A stretch of DNA of 16,668 nt, taken from NCBI GenBank assembly GCA_035358715.1, contig DAOPPX010000115.1, forward strand, positions 1 to 16,668, in the 5' to 3' direction. This DNA comes from UBA8199 sp035358715 (GTDB taxonomy: Bacteria > Verrucomicrobiota > Verrucomicrobiia > Limisphaerales > UBA8199). Made by a program: the position numbers and the translations under genes. The notes under the pieces were generated by a model. The model searched no databases. It was not told the DNA's origin and saw only the letters and a list, made by a program, of their open reading frames with translations. Positions within the stretch are counted from its first letter, which is position 1; every line of letters begins with the position of its first letter. Of the stretch, positions 8,226 to 14,338 are shown one piece after another.

Positions 8226-8256
8226 AAAAAAGGCTTGAGAATCTCTTCTCAAGCCT
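8226..8256 (-). terminator. Intrinsic terminator of the first pilin-like gene
   Basis: On the minus strand a perfect 10-bp stem, aggcttgaga paired with tctcaagcct (8231-8240/8247-8256), has a 6-nt loop and is followed at once by a run of six T (8231-8226). It lies about 25 nt after the stop at 8282. This is a textbook Rho-independent terminator that also separates the pilin gene from the downstream ABC operon. Confidence 0.9.
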
Positions 8257-8281
8257 CGGTGAGTATTAAACTGCCCGACGG

Positions 8282-8653
8282 TTAGTTAGTCGGCGGGAGA
8301 ACGTGCTCGGTCGCATTGATCAAGCACGTCGAGTTGGTCGAGAGCTGAGGGCTGTAGCTCGTGGCAAAGGTCGCACTCGCGCCGCCTGCAGGGCAAACCG
8401 GCGGGGCCTTCAGATAGGGCACCAGCTCCGCAGTGGTAACGGTGGCAGTGGCAGCGAGCTTGTTTTCGAGCGCAAGCTGCTGAGCCGCGCCGTCAATCTG
8501 GCGCAGGTTGTTGATGCAGGCATTCTTCTGCGATTGCGTGCGGGCGCGCACGAAGTTGGGAATAGCGATCGCAGCCAACAGGCCGATGATGGCCACTACG
8601 ATCATGATTTCCACCAGGGTGAAGCCCGATTTACGGGAGGTCATGTTTTTCAT
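8282..8653 (-). CDS. Type IV pilin-like / pseudopilin protein (copy 1)
   Basis: A 123-aa prepilin. The frame stays open upstream to 8731, but I chose ATG 8653 because it puts a short basic leader (MKNMTSRKSG) before the class III cleavage site and is preceded by AGAAAG as a weak ribosome-binding site. Cleavage after the Gly and N-methylation of Phe would give FTLVEIMIVVAIIGLLAAIA, with the conserved Glu5 and the hydrophobic assembly helix. The globular part has cysteines in KNACINNL, in PVCPAGG and in STCLI; the last two may form a disulfide. Such short C-P-x-G-G pilins are frequent in Verrucomicrobiota, but their roles (pilus, type II secretion or other) are mostly unknown. No peptidase or assembly ATPase gene is nearby. 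It is a paralogue of the next gene, has the same length, and has its own terminator. Confidence 0.9.
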   Translation of the reverse strand: MKNMTSRKSGFTLVEIMIVVAIIGLLAAIAIPNFVRARTQSQKNACINNLRQIDGAAQQLALENKLAATATVTTAELVPYLKAPPVCPAGGASATFATSYSPQLSTNSTCLINATEHVLPPTN

Positions 8654-8676
8654 ACGTGCTTTCTGTTTTTCTGTTA

Positions 8677-8740
8677 TTGCGGCGTGAACTAACAGCAGGC
8701 GGTTTATTTTATTACTACGGTTCCAGTTCACTTATTGCCC
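8677..8740 (-). promoter_or_regulatory. Leader/promoter block of pilin copy 1, shared with copy 2
   Basis: This block closely resembles 9269-9330 upstream of copy 2. Shared parts in plus-strand order are an identical 13-mer, ttgcggcgtgaac (8677-8689), then ggcggtt, an A/T-rich run of att/tta units, tacgg, and gttcac followed by tattgcc. The half-sites gtgaac (8684-8689) and gttcac (8726-8731) form an inverted repeat 36 nt apart. It may be a promoter with a paired binding site or an mRNA leader hairpin; I cannot tell which. Confidence 0.55.
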
Positions 8741-8820
8741 GCTGCGACCGCGTCTGTGGTGTCTAGCACTCGGGATGCCAACCCTTGGCGGCGGCGAAAT
8801 CTCCTCCTGGGATCCGGCCA

Positions 8821-8851
8821 AAGAAAACGGCCCGGGATCGCTCCCGGGCCG
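8821..8851 (-). terminator. Intrinsic terminator of the second pilin-like gene
   Basis: A perfect 10-bp GC-rich stem (cggcccggga at 8828-8837 with tcccgggccg at 8842-8851) has a 4-nt loop and, on the minus strand, is followed by TTTTCTTT. It lies 27 nt after the stop at 8879. It should separate copy 2 from copy 1, so the two pilin genes are likely independent transcription units. Confidence 0.85.
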
Positions 8852-8878
8852 GTCTGAATGAGTAACTTCGACTGGCGG

Positions 8879-9250
8879 CTACTGCAGCGTTTCTTCGAGC
8901 TTGTGAGTGCTGGGCTGCTTGAGGCACGTTGGCCGGGCCGCCACCGTCGTCAGCGAGTAGCTGTCGGCAAAGGTCTTGCCGCCCGAGGGACAAACCACCG
9001 CGTTCTTCAGGTACGAAAGAACATCGGTGGGAGTAACCTGGGCCGTCTCGCCCTGTTTGGTATCGAGGGCCCATTGCTGAATGGCGCCGTCAATCACACG
9101 CAAGTTGCTGATACAAGCGTTCATTTGGGCTGTGGTGCGGGCTTTGACGAAGTTGGGAATCGCGATCGAGGCCAACAGACCGATAATGGCCACCACGATC
9201 ATGATTTCCACCAGCGTGAAGCCCCCGGTATGGGATGCTGTTCTTTTCAT
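8879..9250 (-). CDS. Type IV pilin-like / pseudopilin protein (copy 2)
   Basis: A 123-aa prepilin, the same length as the neighbouring paralogue. The leader MKRTASHTGG ends in Gly, with a class III cleavage site before FTLVEIMIVVAIIGLLASIA; Glu5 of the mature protein is present. Like copy 1 it has cysteines in MNACISNL, VVCPSGG and RPTCLK, and a similar core pattern NLRxIDGAxQQxAL. The N-terminal helix and early core are well conserved between the copies, while the C-terminal ~35 residues diverge, as expected for the exposed end of a pilin. ATG 9250 is supported by AGAAAG about 9 nt upstream, as in copy 1. It ends at its own hairpin terminator. Whether it builds a pilus or a secretion pseudopilus cannot be decided here. 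Confidence 0.9.
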   Translation of the reverse strand: MKRTASHTGGFTLVEIMIVVAIIGLLASIAIPNFVKARTTAQMNACISNLRVIDGAIQQWALDTKQGETAQVTPTDVLSYLKNAVVCPSGGKTFADSYSLTTVAARPTCLKQPSTHKLEETLQ

Positions 9251-9268
9251 GATTTAGTCTTTCTGTCG

Positions 9269-9330
9269 TTGCGGCGTGAACCGAGCACCCGGCGGTTATT
9301 ATTATTACGGTAAGTGTTCACGTATTGCCG
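9269..9330 (-). promoter_or_regulatory. Leader/promoter block of pilin copy 2, shared with copy 1
   Basis: This is the counterpart of 8677-8740. It has the identical 13-mer ttgcggcgtgaac (9269-9281), an A/T-rich centre ggcggttattattattacgg (9291-9310) and gttcac (9316-9321) followed by gtattgcc. The half-sites gtgaac/gttcac lie 34 nt apart, against 36 in copy 1, and here the pairing extends to 7 bp (cgtgaac with gttcacg, read on the minus strand). Conservation of an untranslated region between paralogues suggests shared regulation or a recent duplication. Confidence 0.55.
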
Positions 9331-9447
9331 GTTGCTCACCGCATACAAAAGCATAGGCGTTCGGTGGGCGAAGTCAACGCCGAACCTTGCCTCGGGGAGT
9401 CCGTTCTTTACCCGACACGCTGCTCGGGCTTGAGCCAAGAAAACAGT

Positions 9448-9468
9448 CAGTGTCTTAAGACAGTGTCT
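9448..9468. repeat. 12-bp palindrome flanked by direct repeats
   Basis: The perfect palindrome tgtcttaagaca (9451-9462) overlaps two direct copies of cagtgtct (9448-9455 and 9461-9468). It lies about 200 bp upstream of the copy-2 ATG and about 60 bp past the stop of the ArsR-methyltransferase gene. It could be a distal operator or an incidental symmetry; there is no T-tract right after it. Confidence 0.4.
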
Positions 9469-9495
9469 CAAAGCTGGACTGGCGGGTGGGGCAGC

Positions 9496-9512
9496 AAACG
9501 GGCGGAGGCCCG
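9496..9512 (-). terminator. Weak terminator-like hairpin after the ArsR-methyltransferase gene
   Basis: On the minus strand a 5-bp GC stem (cgggc 9499-9503 with gcccg 9508-9512, loop of 4) is followed by only TTT. It begins 10 nt after the stop. The stem and the T-run are both short, so this is a weak call. Confidence 0.3.
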
Positions 9513-9521
9513 CGCCCCGAG

Positions 9522-10451
9522 TCATTTTTGCGCTGCCGCCAGCAGGGTTTCAAAATGGGGCGGCTGTTCTTCGCGGGCCACAATGCTGATTTCGATGCGT
9601 TTGAAGCCGGCGGCTTCGAGCCAGCGGTGCAAATCACTCTCGGCAAAACCAAGCCAGTGGTCCCCGTAGAGCTTGTGCGCGCGCTCGAAACTGTGCCGGG
9701 CCAGGTCGAGAATCATGATCTGGCCGCCCGGTTTCAGGATATGCCAGGCCCGGCCAATCGCTTTGGCCGGCTCTTGCGCATGATGCAGGGCCTGGCTGAG
9801 AATCGCCAGGTCCACGCTGGCCGGCTCCATCGGCGGGTCCTGCAGGTCCCCGAGGCGAAACTCGAGGTTCTTCAGCTTGTTCTTCTTTGCCTTGGCCGCG
9901 CCGAAGGCCACGATCTTCTCGGAGTTGTCCACCGCAATGACTTTACGGCAGCGCCTTGCGAGCAGTTCGCTCAGCAGGCCCTCGCCCGCCCCCAGGTCGG
10001 CCACCACCAGGGGCGGCAGGATCCGCAGCAAGAGGTGACCAAACGCCTCCCAGGAGCGGCCCGGCCCATAGACCCGGTCGAACCGCCCCGCCACTTGGTT
10101 GAAGTAAGCCTGCGCCTGCTGGCGCCGTCGGGCCAGGATGCGCTTCAAGTTGACTTGATCGCCGGCGTGCTCGGGGAGTTCGCCGGCGGCACGAATCGCC
10201 AGTTGACCGAACTCGCCAGCCGTGGCGTTGGCCGGCGGACTGAGCCTGTAGAAGGTGCGCTTGCCCTCCCGCCGGGACTGCACGAGGCCGGAATCCTGCA
10301 ACAACCCCAGGTGGGTGGAAATGCGCGATTGGCCCATCCGCGTGATCTCCTGCAGCTCGTTGACGGAGAGTTCGTCCTTGTCCAGCAGCGCGACGATGCG
10401 CAGACGGGTGGGATCGGACAAGGCCCGGAGGCATTTCAGGGTGAAGGACAT
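9522..10451 (-). CDS. SahR-like regulator: ArsR-type HTH fused to SAM-methyltransferase domain
   Basis: A 309-aa fusion. Residues ~5-75 form an ArsR winged helix: LSDPTRLRIVALL, recognition helix QSRISTHLGLLQDSGLV (41-57), and the wing REGKRTFYRLSP. Residues ~140-300 are a class I methyltransferase-like domain with motif I VADLGAGEG (150-158), the acidic end of beta-2 in AVDNSE, and LKPGG. I chose ATG 10451 because the upstream extension to 10514 would cover the promoter. It is divergent from metK-ahcY. SahR, a known ArsR-family repressor with this architecture, senses SAH and controls SAM-cycle genes in Proteobacteria, so context and architecture both point to that role. The alternative is an ArsR-fused true methyltransferase such as those next to arsenic or other small-molecule genes; no such genes are present. 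No arsenic-type cysteine pair is seen in the HTH. Confidence 0.85.
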   Translation of the reverse strand: MSFTLKCLRALSDPTRLRIVALLDKDELSVNELQEITRMGQSRISTHLGLLQDSGLVQSRREGKRTFYRLSPPANATAGEFGQLAIRAAGELPEHAGDQVNLKRILARRRQQAQAYFNQVAGRFDRVYGPGRSWEAFGHLLLRILPPLVVADLGAGEGLLSELLARRCRKVIAVDNSEKIVAFGAAKAKKNKLKNLEFRLGDLQDPPMEPASVDLAILSQALHHAQEPAKAIGRAWHILKPGGQIMILDLARHSFERAHKLYGDHWLGFAESDLHRWLEAAGFKRIEISIVAREEQPPHFETLLAAAQK

Positions 10452-10469
10452 GATTATGAGAGAAACCTG

Positions 10470-10538
10470 TTGACAGCCATGCCGCGAACCTATCATGCTA
10501 TCCTGATACGTCAATATGTCCGTTAGACCGATTTATAC
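10470..10538. promoter_or_regulatory. Divergent promoter region of the SahR-like gene and metK
   Basis: On the minus strand TTGACG (10514-10509) and TAGGTT (10492-10487) are spaced 16 bp apart and would start the regulator about 30 nt before its ATG. On the plus strand TTGACA (10470-10475) is a perfect -35, but the nearest -10, TATCAT (10491-10496), has only a 15-bp spacer; TTATAC (10533-10538) is another candidate -10 but leaves almost no leader. The exact metK start point is therefore uncertain. No SAM or SAH riboswitch fits in the space. Confidence 0.4.
10491..10508. promoter_or_regulatory. Candidate SahR-like operator, TATCA-N8-TGATA
   Basis: tatcatgctatcctgata is an 18-bp near-palindrome; seven of nine symmetric positions pair. 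It lies between the candidate -35 and -10 of the regulator and overlaps a possible metK promoter, the place expected for a repressor controlling both sides. ArsR-family dimers commonly bind such AT-rich inverted repeats. Assignment to this regulator is inference from position and symmetry. Confidence 0.5.
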
Positions 10539-10549
10539 AGCCTAGTGCA

Positions 10550-11797
10550 ATGAGCAAGAATTACATCTTTTCCTCCGAGTCCGTCGGCGAAGGCCATCCG
10601 GACAAAGTTTGCGACACCATTTCCGATGCGGTGCTGGACGCCTGCCTGGCCCAGGACACTCGCAGCCGGGTGGCCTGCGAGACCTACGCCAAGAGCAACC
10701 TGGTGGTGGTGGGCGGCGAAATCACGACCAAGGCGAGGCTCGATTTCAACGCCATCGCCCGCCAGGCCATCCGCGACATCGGCTACACGCACGACGACGA
10801 CGTTTTCCACGCCGACCGGGTGCTGATTCTGAACGCCATCACGTCCCAGAGCCCCGACATCGCGCAAGGCGTGGATGCCCGGTCCGCCGAAGGGAAGAAG
10901 ACCGCCGAGCAAGGGGCGGGCGACCAGGGCCTGATGTTCGGCTACGCCACGAACGAAACCCCCGAGCTGATGCCGGCGCCGATCATGTTCGCCCATCAGC
11001 TGGGGCGCGAGCTGACCCGCATTCGCAAGACCGGCGCGGTCAAATGGCTGCGCCCGGACGCCAAGAGCCAGGTCTCGGTGCAGTACGTGAACGACCAGCC
11101 GGTGCGCATCACCAACGTCGTGGTGTCCACGCAACACGCGGCGGACGTCAAACACCGCGTAATCGAGAGCTTCCTCATCAAGGAAGTGGTGAAGAAGGTC
11201 CTGCCGGCGCGTTTGCTCGACAGCAAGACGACTTTTCTAATCAACCCGACCGGCCGGTTCGTGGTGGGCGGCCCGCAGGGTGACACGGGGCTGACCGGGC
11301 GCAAGATCATCGTGGACAGCTACGGGGGGATGGGGCGGCACGGCGGCGGCTGTTTCAGCGGCAAGGACCCGTCGAAAGTGGACCGGAGCGCGGCCTACAT
11401 GGGTCGTTACGTGGCCAAGAACATCGTGGCCGCCGGGCTGGCGACGAGCGCCGAGATTCAATTCGCCTATGCCATCGGGTATCCCGACCCGGTGTCGGTA
11501 TGCATCAACACGTTCGGCACGGGCGTTGTAAGCGACGAAGAGCTGGAGCGCGCTGTGGCCCAGGTGTTCAGCTTCAAGCCGGCGGACATTATCAAGCAGC
11601 TCAACCTGCTTCGGCCCATTTACCTAAAGACCACCAACTACGGTCACTTCGGCAAGAACGACCCGGACATCACCTGGGAGAAGACCGACAAGGTGGCGGC
11701 GCTGCGCAAAGCGGCGAGCCAGGGCGCGCCGGCCGTAGCGGCGGCAACGTTGAAGAAAGCCGCGGCGCTGCTCAAGCGCCGGGCGGGCCGCGCCTGA
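10550..11797 (+). CDS. metK: S-adenosylmethionine synthetase
   Basis: A 415-aa cytoplasmic enzyme making S-adenosylmethionine from methionine and ATP, releasing phosphate and diphosphate. Diagnostic motifs are GHPDKVCD (15-22, ATP and metal binding), GAGDQGLMFGYA (122-133, the first MetK signature) and GGGCFSGKDPSKVDRS (265-280, the phosphate-binding loop signature). The loop has Cys268 where most family members have Ala or Ser. The protein is about 30 residues longer than the usual ~385 because of a basic Ala/Lys/Arg-rich C-terminal tail (from ~385), which is likely flexible and not catalytic. ATG 10550 has no Shine-Dalgarno but aligns with the family N-terminus (FSSESVGEGHPDK). ahcY follows after 51 bp, and the SahR-like regulator is divergent. 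Confidence 0.97.
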   Translation: MSKNYIFSSESVGEGHPDKVCDTISDAVLDACLAQDTRSRVACETYAKSNLVVVGGEITTKARLDFNAIARQAIRDIGYTHDDDVFHADRVLILNAITSQSPDIAQGVDARSAEGKKTAEQGAGDQGLMFGYATNETPELMPAPIMFAHQLGRELTRIRKTGAVKWLRPDAKSQVSVQYVNDQPVRITNVVVSTQHAADVKHRVIESFLIKEVVKKVLPARLLDSKTTFLINPTGRFVVGGPQGDTGLTGRKIIVDSYGGMGRHGGGCFSGKDPSKVDRSAAYMGRYVAKNIVAAGLATSAEIQFAYAIGYPDPVSVCINTFGTGVVSDEELERAVAQVFSFKPADIIKQLNLLRPIYLKTTNYGHFGKNDPDITWEKTDKVAALRKAASQGAPAVAAATLKKAAALLKRRAGRA

Positions 11798-11848
11798 TTC
11801 ATTCCCGGTTCACCAGCACCAGCAACACGTTTAAGACTACCAAGCATC

Positions 11849-13291
11849 ATGGCGACTTTGACCAAGACCAATGGCAAGACGCGCGCGACCAGCGACTTCA
11901 AGATCAAAGACATCGGTCTCGCCGAGTGGGGCCGGAAGGAAATCTCGGTGGCAGAGCAGGAAATGCCGGGCCTGATGACGGTGCGCGAGAAGTACGGCTC
12001 GACCAAACCCCTCAAAGGCGTCCGCGTGACCGGCTCGCTGCACATGACCATCGAGACGGCGGTGCTGATCGAGACGCTGGTGGAACTGGGCGCTTCGGTG
12101 CGCTGGGCGAGCTGCAACATCTTCAGCACCCAGGACCAGGCGGCGGCGGCGATCGCCAGGGCGGGAATCCCCGTCTTCGCGTTCAAAGGCGAATCGCTCG
12201 AAGACTATTGGGACTTGACCCTGGCGGCGCTGACGCATCCCGGCGGCCAGGGCCCCGAACTGGTCGTGGACGACGGCGGCGATGCCACGCTGCTGCTGCA
12301 CAAGGGCTACGAGATGGAACACGGCAGCGACTGGGTCAGCACCCCGAGCGGCAGCCACGAGGAGGCGGTCATCAAGAACCTGCTCAAGCGCTGCGCGAAG
12401 GAACGTCCCGGCTGGTTCACCCGGGCCGTCAAGGAGTGGAAAGGCGTCAGCGAGGAAACCACCACCGGCGTCCATCGCCTCTACCAGATGCTCGAAGCCG
12501 GCAAACTGCTGGTGCCCGCCATCAACGTGAACGACTCCGTCACCAAGTCCAAGTTCGACAACCTGTACGGCTGCCGCGAATCGCTCGCCGACGGACTCAA
12601 GCGCGCCCTTGGCGTAATGATCGCCGGCAAGACCGCCTGCGTCTGCGGCTACGGCGATGTCGGCAAAGGCAGCGCGCACAGCCTCCGCGGCTTCGGGGCG
12701 CGCGTGATCGTGACGGAGATTGACCCGATCAACGCCTTGCAGGCCGCCATGGAAGGGTTTGAGGTCAAGACCGTCGAGGACACGCTGGGCGAGGCGGACA
12801 TCTACGTCACGTGCACCGGCAACCGCGACGTGATCACGCTCGAGCACATGCTCAAGATGAAGGACCAGGCCATCGTCTGCAATATCGGCCACTTCGACAA
12901 CGAGATTCAGGTCGAGCGCCTCAACACCGCCAAAGGCGTCGCGCGGGTGACCATCAAACCACAAGTGGACCGCTACGACATGCCCGGCGACCGGAGCATC
13001 TACCTGCTGGCCGAAGGCCGGCTGGTCAACCTCGGCTGCGCCGAGGGCCATCCGAGTTTCGTGATGTCCAACTCGTTCACCAACCAGGTCCTGGCCCAAC
13101 TGGACCTTTGGACCAACCGCGCCACCTACAAGCCGGCCGTCTATCGCCTGTCCAAGAAGCTCGACGAGGAAGTTGCCCGCCTGCACCTGGCCAAGATCGG
13201 CGTCAAGCTCACCAGGCTGACCCGCAAGCAGGCCGACTATATCGGCGTGCCCGTCGAGGGACCCTACAAGCCGGACCATTACCGGTACTAG
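11849..13291 (+). CDS. ahcY: Adenosylhomocysteinase (S-adenosylhomocysteine hydrolase)
   Basis: A 480-aa cytoplasmic NAD-dependent enzyme that splits S-adenosylhomocysteine into adenosine and homocysteine, relieving product inhibition of methyltransferases. Seen in sequence: HMTIETAVLIETLVELGA (65-82) and the substrate-site segment SCNIFSTQDQ (88-97), the loop NVNDSVTKSKFDN (227-239) with the catalytic-site Lys and Asp, the NAD-binding GYGDVGKG (267-274), and the conserved end KPDHYRY, whose Lys and Tyr reach the partner subunit's NAD. It has the extra ~40-residue insertion (~150-200) of the long form found in many bacteria and plants. Position 51 bp after metK suggests one transcript, with shared control by the SahR-like protein. 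The downstream trmB frame is open into the 3' end of this gene. Confidence 0.97.
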   Translation: MATLTKTNGKTRATSDFKIKDIGLAEWGRKEISVAEQEMPGLMTVREKYGSTKPLKGVRVTGSLHMTIETAVLIETLVELGASVRWASCNIFSTQDQAAAAIARAGIPVFAFKGESLEDYWDLTLAALTHPGGQGPELVVDDGGDATLLLHKGYEMEHGSDWVSTPSGSHEEAVIKNLLKRCAKERPGWFTRAVKEWKGVSEETTTGVHRLYQMLEAGKLLVPAINVNDSVTKSKFDNLYGCRESLADGLKRALGVMIAGKTACVCGYGDVGKGSAHSLRGFGARVIVTEIDPINALQAAMEGFEVKTVEDTLGEADIYVTCTGNRDVITLEHMLKMKDQAIVCNIGHFDNEIQVERLNTAKGVARVTIKPQVDRYDMPGDRSIYLLAEGRLVNLGCAEGHPSFVMSNSFTNQVLAQLDLWTNRATYKPAVYRLSKKLDEEVARLHLAKIGVKLTRLTRKQADYIGVPVEGPYKPDHYRY

Positions 13292-13376
13292 CGTTCTGAG
13301 CCTGATCTACGCTCTGACCTCGATTGTCGAGCGGCTCGACCCGGCGAAGCTCTTCTGCCAGGCGCAGCCGCTGGAG

Positions 13377-13880
13377 GTGGAGTTGGGCAGCGGCGACGGG
13401 TCGTTTCTGGCGGAGTATGCCCGCCTGCACCCGGGGCACAACTTCATCGGGGTGGAACGGTTGCTCGGGCGCCTGCGAAAACTGGACCGCAAAGGGCAGC
13501 GTGCCGGGCTGACGAACCTGCGCGGGGTGCGCATCGAATGCGCTTATCTGGTCGAATACCTCCTGCCGCCGGGCTCCGTGGAGGCGCTGCACATCTACTT
13601 TCCCGATCCGTGGCCCAAGCGGAAGCATCGCCGGCACCGCCTCATCAATGAGCGTTTTCCAGCCCTGGCCCGGCAGGCCCTCGTGCCCGGGGGCAGAGTC
13701 TACCTGCGAACCGACGACCAGGACTACTTCGCGCAGATGGTCAGAGTGTTTGGCGCGGATGCAAAGTTCAAGGCCGTGGACGCCCCCGCCGAATTGGCGG
13801 CGCTGCTGACCGACTTTGAGAAGGACTTTCTGGCGCGCGGCATCCAGACACTGCGCGCGGCTTACCAGGTCGGGCAATGA
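13377..13880 (+). CDS. trmB: tRNA (guanine-N7-)-methyltransferase, start uncertain
   Basis: This enzyme makes m7G46 in tRNA with SAM as donor. From the only ordinary start, GTG 13377, it has 167 aa: motif I ELGSGDGSFL at the very N-terminus, the family hallmark YFPDPWPKRKHRRHRL (74-89) for tRNA and SAM binding, RTDD (111-114), and the C-terminal TDFEKDFLARG (145-155) equivalent to T-x-F-E...G. The same frame is open upstream to 13221, and translation from CTG 13296 reads LSLIYALTSIVERLDPAKLF, which looks like a genuine TrmB N-terminus leading into the first beta strand PLEVELGSG. The GTG start would cut off that strand. The true start is therefore probably non-AUG (CTG 13296 or 13302, or ATT 13278), perhaps coupled to the ahcY stop at 13291, or else there is a mutation or sequence error. 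Confidence 0.85.
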   Translation: MELGSGDGSFLAEYARLHPGHNFIGVERLLGRLRKLDRKGQRAGLTNLRGVRIECAYLVEYLLPPGSVEALHIYFPDPWPKRKHRRHRLINERFPALARQALVPGGRVYLRTDDQDYFAQMVRVFGADAKFKAVDAPAELAALLTDFEKDFLARGIQTLRAAYQVGQ

Positions 13881-13906
13881 CGGATCGTTCAGGACGGCGT
13901 CCAAGC

Positions 13907-14338
13907 TCAGACGTCAATAACCGGCCCGCTGCCGCCCGCATTCGAGTCTGAGGGCCGACGCCCGCGCCGGACCCGGACCTTGGCGCGGCTGCCGCCGGTA
14001 ACCAGGTTCAGCACCAGGGACACGATGCTGATAATCAACGCGCCAAGCAGGGCCGCCCCGAAGTTGTCCACCGCAAAGTGCTGCGCCAGCAGGAAGCTCA
14101 CAAAGTAGAGCAGCAGCGCGTTGATCACGAGCGTGAACAGCCCCAGCGTGTAGATCAGCAGCGGCAGGGCCAGCAACATGAGAATGGGCCGGATGAAGGC
14201 GTTGAGGATGCCCAGGACGAGCGAGGTGATGAGAGGGGTCAACAGGCTGTCGTCGGTAAAGTGAATCCCCGGCACAATATAAACCGCCACCAGCACCGCG
14301 AGTGTGTTGATCGCCCAGCTCTTGAGAAACTTCCTCAT
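13907..14338 (-). CDS. YvlD-like 4-TM membrane protein (phage-holin-like family)
   Basis: A 143-aa integral membrane protein with four hydrophobic helices at about 8-24, 33-58, 60-85 and 92-113. The conserved family features are present: the N-terminal Leu-x-x-Trp helix, VPGIHF (22-27) after helix 1, and LGILNAFIRPIL (42-53). Its C-terminus is a basic then Gly/Ser-rich tail (VRVRRGRRPSDS). The family (YvlD, PF04020-type) is often annotated 'phage holin family', but it is chromosomal and of uncertain function, with links to envelope stress in Bacillus. The ATG overlaps the manA stop as ATGA, so translation is probably coupled. It is last in the accA-manA unit and convergent with trmB, 26 nt apart. 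Confidence 0.85.
   Translation of the reverse strand: MRKFLKSWAINTLAVLVAVYIVPGIHFTDDSLLTPLITSLVLGILNAFIRPILMLLALPLLIYTLGLFTLVINALLLYFVSFLLAQHFAVDNFGAALLGALIISIVSLVLNLVTGGSRAKVRVRRGRRPSDSNAGGSGPVIDV

Noticed and set aside
9486..10526. Plus-strand open frame (346 codons) opposite the ArsR-methyltransferase gene
   Set aside because: The opposite strand encodes clear HTH and methyltransferase motifs; this frame has none.
10452..10549. Possible SAM or SAH riboswitch before metK
   Set aside because: Only 98 bp separate the divergent starts, and no conserved riboswitch helices or core sequences are visible; a protein repressor fits better.
11500..12723. Plus-strand frame spanning the end of metK and most of ahcY
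   Set aside because: It overlaps two certain genes in another frame and reads as low-complexity Arg/Gly sequence.
11837..13279. Minus-strand open frame of 480 codons fully opposite ahcY
   Set aside because: The same length as ahcY reflects codon composition; the product has no known motifs, while ahcY is unmistakable.
13907..14338. Prophage holin
   Set aside because: The 'phage holin family' label belongs to a chromosomal YvlD-type membrane family; no phage genes are nearby and it overlaps manA.
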